From: Promethearchaeota archaeon
Lineage (GTDB): Archaea; Asgardarchaeota; Lokiarchaeia; Sigynarchaeales; SOKP01
DNA length: 5,300 nucleotides
Reading direction: 5' to 3'
Assembly (NCBI GenBank): GCA_019894655.1
Contig: JAGXNZ010000008.1
Span: 1-5,300 of the forward strand
In this document: in pieces, positions 1-5,300 of the stretch
Position numbering within the stretch: the first letter of the stretch is position 1
How the letters are laid out: the number at the start of each line of letters is the position of its first letter
Notes under the pieces: model-generated
What the model was told of the DNA's origin: nothing
The model's database searches: none
The model's input: only the letters and a program-made list of their open reading frames with translations
Made by a program: the position numbers and the translations under genes

Positions 1-390
1 GTTGGTGAAAACGTTTGGATTGGAGAAGAAGTTTATATCGATAATGAATACCCCTTTTTAATTTTCCTTGAGGATAATGTTGAGATCGCAGCTTATTCCA
101 TGATCATGGCACATAGCAGAGATCTTCGTCTCCTTGAACCCGGAATGTACGTATCAAACTTGGCATATCCTCCTTCTCCTGTTCGAATTAAGAAAGGAGC
201 TTGGTTAGGATTACATAGTATTGTATTAGGTGGCGTAACCATTGGTGAAGGATCTGTAATAGCCGCAGGAGCAGTCGTTACAAAAGACGTGCCAGACTTT
301 GCTCTTGCAGGTGGTGTTCCTGCAAAGGTATTAAAATATTTACCTGGTTCTCCAAATTATGTAGAAAAGACAGAAAGGAAAGACAAATGA
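1..390 (+). CDS. Hexapeptide-repeat O-acyltransferase, C-terminal part (5' end outside window)
   Basis: The frame is open from base 1 to the TGA at 388-390, giving 129 visible residues, so the true start lies upstream of the window. The ATG at 100 is internal: the codons before it already read as beta-helix sequence (GENVWIGEEVYI). Imperfect hexapeptide repeats with aliphatic residues at every sixth position run through visible residues 1-35 and 60-95 (IKKGAWLG, VTIGEGSVIAAGAVV). The segment ends in GGVPAKVLKYL, the usual close of maltose/galactoside/virginiamycin-type acetyltransferases. His38 in the loop MAHSRD sits where this family carries its catalytic histidine. The family transfers an acetyl or other acyl group from acyl-CoA to a hydroxyl of a sugar, antibiotic or other acceptor, as a cytoplasmic trimer. 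The acceptor cannot be told here. The gene converges with the aminotransferase 39 bases away. The family call is firm; the substrate is unknown. Confidence 0.9.
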   Translation, partial: VGENVWIGEEVYIDNEYPFLIFLEDNVEIAAYSMIMAHSRDLRLLEPGMYVSNLAYPPSPVRIKKGAWLGLHSIVLGGVTIGEGSVIAAGAVVTKDVPDFALAGGVPAKVLKYLPGSPNYVEKTERKDK

Positions 391-414
391 ATGGAATTGA
401 TATATAATAATAGC

Positions 415-438
415 TTAATATTTCAAATTTTAATATTT
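415..438. repeat. 9-bp direct repeat TTAATATTT at convergent gene ends
   Basis: TTAATATTT occurs at 415-423 and again at 430-438, separated by six bases, across the 3' end of the minus-strand aminotransferase gene. The second copy runs into a T5 run (436-440) on the plus strand, which could serve as an archaeal oligo-T termination signal for the acyltransferase transcript. There is no GC-rich hairpin, so a bacterial intrinsic terminator is not supported. In such AT-rich sequence the repeat may be chance. Confidence 0.25.
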
Positions 439-1545
439 TTCTTCTAAATATTCCTCCAATTTTCTTAATGCTTCAGGCATGTTTTTTCTACCAAATCCAA
501 TTCTAAAGTGGTGATCGCCATAATCGTAATTGGTACTAGGCATCAATAGTACTCCTTTTTCTTTTATTAGGTCAAAACAAAAAGCTTCCACATTAGTATC
601 TATAATTAATCTAGGAAAAGCTATTGAACTGGCTATTGGTTTAACCCAACAGAATATATTTTTATATTTTTTGAAAAAATTATCCAGTAAGTTCAAATTT
701 TTATTAATTATGCCCAAATTCCTGTTAATAATTTTATCCCTATTATGTAAAGCCAAAATTGAAAAAAACTCGCTTAAAGCACTATTGCAAATAGTAGTAT
801 AATTCTTGAAAGAAGCGATTTTTTTGAAAAGTGTGTTATTTTTTGTTGCAATCCATCCAATTCTCAACCCAGCAAGGCCAAATGCTTTTGACATCACACC
901 TATAGATATTCCTTTTTCGTAAAGATCGCAAGCAGATGGTAATCTGTCGGCTTTATTATACTCTAAAAATTTATAAACCTCGTCAGAAAGAACGTAAATA
1001 TCATTTTCTTTAGCTATCTTAATAATTTTTTCATAATTTTCTTTTGAGATGAGGTGCCCAGTTGGATTATGTGGAAAATTTACAACAATACACTTAGTAG
1101 ATTTATTGATGTTAGATTCCAAAAACCTCAAATCAAGCTCCCATTCATTCTCGTCATTCATTAACCATTTATTAACTTTACATCCAATAGAGTTAGCAAT
1201 TTCGTAGAGAGATTGATATGCCGGATATTGAACGATTATGTGGTCATCTTTATTCAGTAGAACATTCATGATTATAAAAATCGCCTCTTCAGCTCCAGAA
1301 AACACAATAACTTCCTCAGGGTTAATATTGTTATACAACTTAGAAATTTCTTCTCTTAATAAAGGATTACCAAGAGATTCAGTGTATCCTAACCTAAGTT
1401 CTTTAAGATTTTTTAAGGAATCCTTTTCTAAAGTCAGCAATTCATCTACGCTAAATGATTCACAATCTGAGGAACACAAAGAGTATTTAACATTAAACTC
1501 ATACTTTGCGAAATATTCTTCCAATTTAAAGTCCTTAATTCTCAT
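430..1545 (-). CDS. PLP-dependent aminotransferase, class I/II (fold type I)
   Basis: This is a complete 371-residue gene, near the usual 370-400 of the family. The class I/II motifs are present in order: a GYTESLGNPLLREEIS substrate/cofactor segment (53-68), SGAEEA for phosphate binding (83-88), the ring-stacking region QYPAYQS (106-112), the NPTG motif with Asn160, Asp188 in YVLSDEVY for the pyridine nitrogen, Tyr191, the Schiff-base Lys220 in SKAFGLAGLRIGW with phosphate-binding Arg228, and Arg348 in FRIGFGR for the substrate carboxylate. It should therefore be a catalytically competent cytoplasmic enzyme transferring an amino group between an amino acid and a 2-oxo acid, or doing related PLP chemistry. 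The N-terminal LCSSDCES segment and the C-terminal DHHFRIGFGRK recall proteins annotated as capreomycidine synthase-like, but that is from memory and does not fix the substrate. The ATG at 1545 starts 34 bases after the iron-sulfur gene ends; no Shine-Dalgarno sequence is visible. It is last in the minus-strand cluster. Confidence 0.93.
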   Translation of the reverse strand: MRIKDFKLEEYFAKYEFNVKYSLCSSDCESFSVDELLTLEKDSLKNLKELRLGYTESLGNPLLREEISKLYNNINPEEVIVFSGAEEAIFIIMNVLLNKDDHIIVQYPAYQSLYEIANSIGCKVNKWLMNDENEWELDLRFLESNINKSTKCIVVNFPHNPTGHLISKENYEKIIKIAKENDIYVLSDEVYKFLEYNKADRLPSACDLYEKGISIGVMSKAFGLAGLRIGWIATKNNTLFKKIASFKNYTTICNSALSEFFSILALHNRDKIINRNLGIINKNLNLLDNFFKKYKNIFCWVKPIASSIAFPRLIIDTNVEAFCFDLIKEKGVLLMPSTNYDYGDHHFRIGFGRKNMPEALRKLEEYLEEKY

Positions 1546-1571
1546 TTCATTAAAGAATTAAGATTGATAAG

Positions 1572-1583
1572 ATATAAAACTAG
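1572..1583 (-). promoter_or_regulatory. Possible TATA-type promoter core for the aminotransferase gene (repeat copy 1)
   Basis: On the minus strand this reads CTAGTTTTATAT. It overlaps the TAG stop of the iron-sulfur gene. The centre of TTTTATAT lies about 30 bases before the aminotransferase ATG. That is the spacing expected of an archaeal TATA box giving a leaderless or nearly leaderless transcript, and it fits the absence of a ribosome binding site. The identical 12-mer occurs in the other spacer of the cluster at 2457-2468. The promoter role is inferred. Confidence 0.4.
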
Positions 1584-2395
1584 GCAACATCAATAATTTT
1601 TTCAATTTGTTTGATTGATTTCTCTACATATTCTTTATCATTTATCGTGAGTTCAATAGCGTTTTGGGGGCAAATTTCAACGCAGCGGCCACAACCTCTG
1701 CATTCTTTACTAATTTTGGCACGGTTATCAACCATGTGAATCGCATCGACAAAACATATTCCTTGCATACAAGTTCCACATCCTATACATCTTTCTGTTA
1801 CTTTTAGGATTACTCCAGGCATTTTTTGCACTTTGGAACCTATTTTAGAAGCTACAACGGGAGCTATCCTCCATAAACAACAACAATGACAACAGTTACA
1901 AATACTTAAAAGTTTATATCCTGGATTTACACCAAGCCATTGCTTATCCAATTTATTTCTTCCAATCATATGAACTAAACCAGCTTCTTTACATTTTCTT
2001 ATGTGATCGTGGGCTTCTTCCTTAGTTACGAGTCGTCCTAATTGGGGATTAATCCCTAAAACAGCTTCTCCCAGAAATAAGCATCCTAAATCAATTGGAT
2101 AGTCGCTACAATGCATTGAATCTCGACATATACAAAAATTCATTACCCAATGATAGTTGGCTTTTTCAATAAAATGTTCCAAAACTTTTGAGGGTAATAC
2201 CATATCCGCTTGCTTTTCAATTTCTTTATTAATAGCAATTACTTTATCTTTCGTTAAGTAAATAATATCGTCCCCCTCAAAAAGTAATAAATCAAAAACT
2301 TTTCCTATTATTGGAACCTTAGTTAATTTAGCTATTAATTTAATATTAGGAAAAGTTTTTTTCAGTAAATTTACAAACCATAAAGGTCTTGTCAT
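1580..2395 (-). CDS. Cysteine-rich 4Fe-4S protein with C-terminal dicluster ferredoxin domain
   Basis: This is a complete 271-residue protein with 19 or so cysteines. The C-terminal part (about 195-250) is a two-cluster ferredoxin. The second cluster is canonical (Cys232, 235, 238, 242 with Pro243). The first is Cys203, 206, 209 and 214, with four residues instead of three before the last cysteine and Phe in place of the usual Pro. Upstream is a cysteine-rich region not found in plain ferredoxins: Cys88, 90, 96 and 105 in FCICRDSMHCSDYPIDLGC, then Cys166, 168, 169, 171, 172 and 173 in ICNCCHCCC. These could hold a third cluster or a metal site. The first 80 residues have basic and hydrophobic stretches but no convincing signal peptide or membrane helix. 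The likely role is cytoplasmic electron transfer; partner and reaction are unknown. ATG 2395 is the only ATG after an in-frame TAG at 2423-2425; a weak GGGAT lies upstream. It is the middle gene of the cluster, 74 bases after the glycosidase and 34 before the aminotransferase. Similar proteins, as I recall, are common in anaerobic archaea, including Lokiarchaeota. Confidence 0.88.
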   Translation of the reverse strand: MTRPLWFVNLLKKTFPNIKLIAKLTKVPIIGKVFDLLLFEGDDIIYLTKDKVIAINKEIEKQADMVLPSKVLEHFIEKANYHWVMNFCICRDSMHCSDYPIDLGCLFLGEAVLGINPQLGRLVTKEEAHDHIRKCKEAGLVHMIGRNKLDKQWLGVNPGYKLLSICNCCHCCCLWRIAPVVASKIGSKVQKMPGVILKVTERCIGCGTCMQGICFVDAIHMVDNRAKISKECRGCGRCVEICPQNAIELTINDKEYVEKSIKQIEKIIDVA

Positions 2396-2456
2396 ACTAA
2401 TTTCAATCCCACTAATTCTAAACTATTCTAATTTAATATCTATTATTCTGTAAGAA

Positions 2457-2468
2457 ATATAAAACTAG
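2457..2468 (-). promoter_or_regulatory. Possible TATA-type promoter core for the iron-sulfur gene (repeat copy 2)
   Basis: The minus strand reads CTAGTTTTATAT, identical to the element at 1572-1583. It begins directly after the glycosidase stop codon and lies about 65 bases before the iron-sulfur gene's ATG. Archaeal TATA spacing would put transcription start near 2435, leaving a leader of roughly 40 bases. The similarity continues past the 12-mer: both copies are followed by CTTA, with two extra T's before it in this copy. A promoter is the simplest reading, but an operator or an RNA-level signal is possible. Confidence 0.35.
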
Positions 2469-2469
2469 T

Positions 2470-4353
2470 TCAGTAAAACATAGCATCTAGTTTCTCTTTT
2501 AATTTTTGAGGTGGAAATTTAGGTTCTCGATTAAAGGTGAGCAAACCATTGATTTCCTGAAACTGGTCGTAAAGTTCAGTATAGCAAAATCCCTGAATCC
2601 ATTCTTTTCTAACATCGAACTCCTTAAGTAAAGCTAATACTTTCTCAAGCAAATCTTCAGAATTTTCGACTAATGCTCCGTAACCCCATTTATTTTCAAC
2701 TTTTTCTTTGAAATCATAACCAATTCCTCCTATTTCACTGTAAATTACGGGTTCGCCATTGTATTCATCTGGTTTTAAATAAATTTTTTCCATTGACCTT
2801 CTATGACTCTTAATTTCTTCGTCTAATGTTGCTGGTAATGAATCATTAGGTGGATATATGTGTCGGGTACACACATCATTATTTTCCGTATGCCACCATC
2901 CATCGTTATTTATAATTAATCGAGTAGAATCTATTGAATTTATTAAAAAATATAACGCAGACAAATAAAATCCCCTTTTTGGGTCTTTTTCTGCTCCAGA
3001 AACGCCCCATCCTTCGTTTATTGGTACCCAAGCAATAATCGAAGGATGGTTATAATCTCTCTCAACTTCAGCTGCAAATTCATTAATAAGTCTAAGTTGT
3101 GATTTCACAGAGAAACGAAAAGCATTACCAATTTCTCCCCACACCAAAACACCCCTTTTATCACACCAATATAAAAATCGAGGGTCAAAGACTTTTTGAT
3201 GCGTTCTTAGACCATTAAATCCAAAATCGATAACATATTGAATATCCTTTTTAATGTCATCATCAGAGGGGGCAGTATATAAACTATCAGGCCAATAACC
3301 TTGCACTAAAAATAATTTTTGATATAATGGTTTACCATTTAGCAAAATTTGCTGCGATTTGTTTCCAAAATCTGATATTGAAATTTTTCTCATACCGAAA
3401 TAGCTTGATATTTCGTCATAAATCTCACCCGTTTCTTCATTTTGAACTTTTAGTGATAAATCGTATAAATTCGGGCTATAAATATTCCAAAGAAACAACT
3501 TATTTTCAGGTATTTTAACCTTGAATTTGAAGCGATTTGGATTTTCATAAAACAAATCTTTATGGAATATTTCAATCCTCTCTTTCAACACTTTCTTAAC
3601 TTTTCCCCGCTTGATTTTTCCGATGAAATCCAAATTTATATCCTCTTGAGCAATAGTCTGATTCTTAAATAAAATGGCGATGAATAGATCTAACTCAGAA
3701 AAGCCCATCCCATTAATATTGATTTCAAATATAACTTCAGATTTATCGATATTTGGTGTGATTTTTAAATTCTCTATTTGAAACGCTGGAGATACAAATT
3801 CCAACCAAACGGTTTGCCAAATACCAGATACTCTCGGATAAAAGGTCAACTCAAGATCGCTTTTCCAAAACTGTTTACCTCTAGGAATCTCAAGATCTTG
3901 GCTCGGATCTTCTACTCTGACAACTAAAACATTAACTTCTTCCAGATAATTAGTAAGATCTAACGAAAATCCTATATATCCTCCTTCGTGAGATCCTACA
4001 TATTCACCGTTCAAGTATATTGAACTCCTATAATCGATAGCTCCAAAATGTAGTATGATTTTCTTATTTTTGAACTGTTTAGGGATTTTAAATGCTCTTC
4101 TATACCATATAACTTCATGAAAAGATTTATCTTCGATTCCACTTAATTTACTTTGAAAACAAAAAGGAACTATTATTTTTCTATCAAAATTCTTTGAGTT
4201 TTCTTTTTTATACCATCGTTCTTTTAATCCTATATCCGTATCGTCAAAACTAAAATCCCACTCTCCGTTAAGGTTAATCCAATTGTTTTCCCTTACAAAT
4301 TGTGGTCTAGGATATTCTGGTCTTGGTATGTTAACTTCTCTTAAATTTTCCAT
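2470..4353 (-). CDS. Glycoside hydrolase family 2 (beta-galactosidase/beta-glucuronidase superfamily), cytoplasmic
   Basis: This is a complete 627-residue enzyme with the three-part GH2 layout: a sugar-binding jelly-roll domain (about 12-190; NGEWDFSFDD, LHFGAIDYRSSIYLNGEYVG, FYPRVSGIWQTVWLE), an immunoglobulin-like domain (about 191-325), and a TIM barrel (about 330-627). It hydrolyses a beta-glycosidic bond with retention. Glu447 in INEGWG matches the acid/base Asn-Glu pair, and Glu540 in YSEIGG matches the nucleophile, so it should be active. The length resembles bacterial beta-glucuronidases (about 600) and lacks the extra C-terminal domains of LacZ. However, the Asn-x-Lys motif that binds the glucuronate carboxylate is not seen where expected; that place reads EINGLLTFNREPK (600-612). 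A glucuronidase is therefore unlikely, and beta-galactosidase or another beta-glycosidase is possible. There is no signal peptide, so the substrate must be imported or made inside. It is first in the minus-strand cluster and divergent from the methyltransferase gene. No Shine-Dalgarno sequence is visible; a T11 run sits just before the ATG. Confidence 0.93.
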   Translation of the reverse strand: MENLREVNIPRPEYPRPQFVRENNWINLNGEWDFSFDDTDIGLKERWYKKENSKNFDRKIIVPFCFQSKLSGIEDKSFHEVIWYRRAFKIPKQFKNKKIILHFGAIDYRSSIYLNGEYVGSHEGGYIGFSLDLTNYLEEVNVLVVRVEDPSQDLEIPRGKQFWKSDLELTFYPRVSGIWQTVWLEFVSPAFQIENLKITPNIDKSEVIFEININGMGFSELDLFIAILFKNQTIAQEDINLDFIGKIKRGKVKKVLKERIEIFHKDLFYENPNRFKFKVKIPENKLFLWNIYSPNLYDLSLKVQNEETGEIYDEISSYFGMRKISISDFGNKSQQILLNGKPLYQKLFLVQGYWPDSLYTAPSDDDIKKDIQYVIDFGFNGLRTHQKVFDPRFLYWCDKRGVLVWGEIGNAFRFSVKSQLRLINEFAAEVERDYNHPSIIAWVPINEGWGVSGAEKDPKRGFYLSALYFLINSIDSTRLIINNDGWWHTENNDVCTRHIYPPNDSLPATLDEEIKSHRRSMEKIYLKPDEYNGEPVIYSEIGGIGYDFKEKVENKWGYGALVENSEDLLEKVLALLKEFDVRKEWIQGFCYTELYDQFQEINGLLTFNREPKFPPQKLKEKLDAMFY

Positions 4354-4559
4354 GAGAAAAAAAAAAATATTATAAATAAAAAGTTATCCAAATTTAATAT
4401 AACTATAAATATTGAAGAAAAGTTGATAAGTGGTAAGTTGTAATGAACAAAAAGTAGCTTATATTGACACATATGACGATTTTGGAGTAAACATTGAATT
4501 CCAGCAAACCCGTAAAAAGAGAATTAAAAGATAGATTATAAAAAGAATAAGAGATTGAT
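4354..4559. promoter_or_regulatory. Divergent intergenic region with TATA-like elements for both flanking genes
   Basis: This 206-base AT-rich region lies between two divergent starts, so it should hold both promoters. For the glycosidase (minus strand), candidate TATA elements are TTATATTAAATT (complement of 4391-4402, about 45 bases before the ATG) and TTTATTTATAA (complement of about 4370-4380, about 22 bases before). The first fits archaeal spacing with a short leader. For the methyltransferase, TTATAAAAAG at 4536-4545 is the best TATA-like stretch, but it lies only about 20 bases before the ATG, rather close. An A11 tract occupies 4357-4367. AAGTTG is repeated at 4420-4425 and 4435-4440. 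No long inverted repeat or riboswitch-like fold was recognised. Confidence 0.4.
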
Positions 4560-5300
4560 ATGAATTCTTTAGAATTAACACTCTCAGCTATAAAAGGAAT
4601 ACCTAAAAGAATACCCTTCAATCCCTTTATTATGCATTTAGCTGCAAACTTGGCTCATGTTGACTATAATTACCAATATTGTCAAAACCCAGAGATTTTA
4701 GCAAATGCTCAGGTAAAATGTGCCAATTTTTTTGGTATTGACCATGTTAATGTTTCTACAGACGCTTATTGTGAGGCTAACGCTTGGGGAGTGGAGATTG
4801 ATTGGACCAGTCATACTCCAATAGCTAAATCACATCTATCAATTTATGAATTTGATTCGGTTGAGGTCCCTGACCTACTTTCAAACCAGAGAATCGTTAA
4901 TAGAGTGAATGCTGTAAAAACACTATCTGAGAAAGTAGGTGGAGAACAATGCGTTGTAGGTTGGATTGAAGCACCTTTTGCAGAAATTTGTTGTTTATTT
5001 GATTTAGTCAATGTGTTAATACTATGCCGGCACGATGATTGGGATAGAAGAATTATATCACTTATTGAAAGAATCTTACCAATCCAGAAAGAATTTGCTA
5101 AGTTGCAAATTGAAGCGGAAACTCACGTTAATGGAGCAGGAGATTCCGCTATTTCACAAATTGGACCTTATAAATATGAAAAATGTTGTTTGAAATCAAC
5201 TAAAGAACTTTTTGATTCGATTCAAAGTGATGTCCCTGTTTTATATCACATTTGTGGTGATAATGGTGTGATTGATAAAGAAGGCAGAGACATGCTAAAA
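4560..5300 (+). CDS. URO-D superfamily, MtaA/MtbA-like corrinoid methyltransferase, N-terminal part (3' end outside window)
   Basis: The frame is open from ATG 4560 to the window end (247 codons) with no stop. An in-frame TAA at 4548-4550 makes this ATG the first possible start. The sequence follows the uroporphyrinogen decarboxylase fold seen in MtaA, MtbA and CmuA: KGIPKRIPFNPFIMH at the N terminus, FFGIDHVNVSTDAYCEANAWG (57-77), the GWIEAPF strand (134-140), GAGDSAIS (192-199) and VLYHICGDNG (227-236). His230-Ile-Cys232-Gly corresponds to the His-x-Cys zinc ligands of methylcobalamin:coenzyme M methyltransferases; the third ligand, a cysteine further on, would be outside the window. This favours zinc-dependent methyl transfer between a corrinoid protein and a thiol or similar acceptor over haem synthesis. 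The acceptor, and whether coenzyme M is involved, cannot be told. No corrinoid-protein gene is in the window. Several extra cysteines (Cys144, 145, 209, 210) are notable but not assignable. Confidence 0.85.
   Translation, partial: MNSLELTLSAIKGIPKRIPFNPFIMHLAANLAHVDYNYQYCQNPEILANAQVKCANFFGIDHVNVSTDAYCEANAWGVEIDWTSHTPIAKSHLSIYEFDSVEVPDLLSNQRIVNRVNAVKTLSEKVGGEQCVVGWIEAPFAEICCLFDLVNVLILCRHDDWDRRIISLIERILPIQKEFAKLQIEAETHVNGAGDSAISQIGPYKYEKCCLKSTKELFDSIQSDVPVLYHICGDNGVIDKEGRDMLK

Noticed and set aside
100..102. ATG 100 as the start of the acyltransferase
   Set aside because: The frame is open and family-like back to base 1, so this Met is internal to a gene cut by the window edge.
530..802. Plus-strand open frame of 90 codons
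   Set aside because: It lies wholly inside the aminotransferase gene on the opposite strand, which has full family motifs; its own translation looks like nothing recognisable.
1238..1561. Plus-strand open frame of 107 codons
   Set aside because: It is antisense to the N-terminal half of the aminotransferase, serine- and leucine-rich, with no recognisable domain.
3327..3518. Plus-strand open frame of 63 codons
   Set aside because: It is antisense to the middle of the glycosidase and short, with no supporting features.
4444..4488. Tiny open frames as leader peptides (ATG at 4444, four codons; ATG at 4473, five codons)
   Set aside because: They are too short, without ribosome binding sites or telltale codon runs; chance explains them.
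4464..4492. TTGACA as a bacterial -35 box
   Set aside because: No acceptable -10 box follows at 16-18 bases (the place reads GTAAAC), so a sigma-70 promoter is not supported.
4403..4621. Minus-strand open frame of 72 codons across the divergent region
   Set aside because: It overlaps the start of the methyltransferase gene on the other strand. Its hydrophobic look comes from AT-rich intergenic sequence, and no family is recognised.

Overview
The window is AT-rich (by eye about one third G+C, not counted). It holds five protein-coding genes, two of them cut by the window edges. No RNA genes, CRISPR arrays, transposases or other mobile elements are visible. Low G+C, little sign of Shine-Dalgarno sequences, TATA-like elements at archaeal spacing, a cysteine-rich multi-cluster ferredoxin and a corrinoid-type URO-D superfamily methyltransferase together suggest an anaerobe. 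An archaeon, possibly of the Asgard/Lokiarchaeota kind, is my best guess. This is inference from gene style, not proof; an anaerobic bacterium is not excluded.

Layout. Positions 1-390 (+) hold the C-terminal part of a hexapeptide-repeat (left-handed beta-helix) O-acyltransferase. It converges with a three-gene minus-strand cluster. In transcription order the cluster is a family 2 glycoside hydrolase (4353 to 2470), a 271-residue iron-sulfur protein with two ferredoxin clusters and an extra cysteine-rich domain (2395 to 1580), and a fold-type I PLP aminotransferase (1545 to 430). The spacers inside the cluster are 74 and 34 bases. Both carry the same 12-base element, CTAGTTTTATAT on the minus strand, which looks like a repeated TATA-type promoter core. 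After a 206-base divergent intergenic region comes the first 247 codons of a URO-D/MtaA-like methyltransferase on the plus strand (4560 to beyond 5300).

How the genes may work together. The glycosidase has no signal peptide, so it should cleave imported glycosides in the cytoplasm. The URO-D-like protein has the His-x-Cys zinc motif typical of methylcobalamin-dependent methyltransferases rather than haem enzymes. The iron-sulfur protein is an obvious candidate electron carrier. One speculative reading is deglycosylation followed by methyl-group transfer and redox chemistry on the released compound. Nothing in the sequence proves the genes share a pathway. The repeated promoter-like element suggests that the three minus-strand genes may be transcribed separately or partly separately.

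I see no clearly new system here. The best leads are the cysteine-rich iron-sulfur protein and the duplicated intergenic element.
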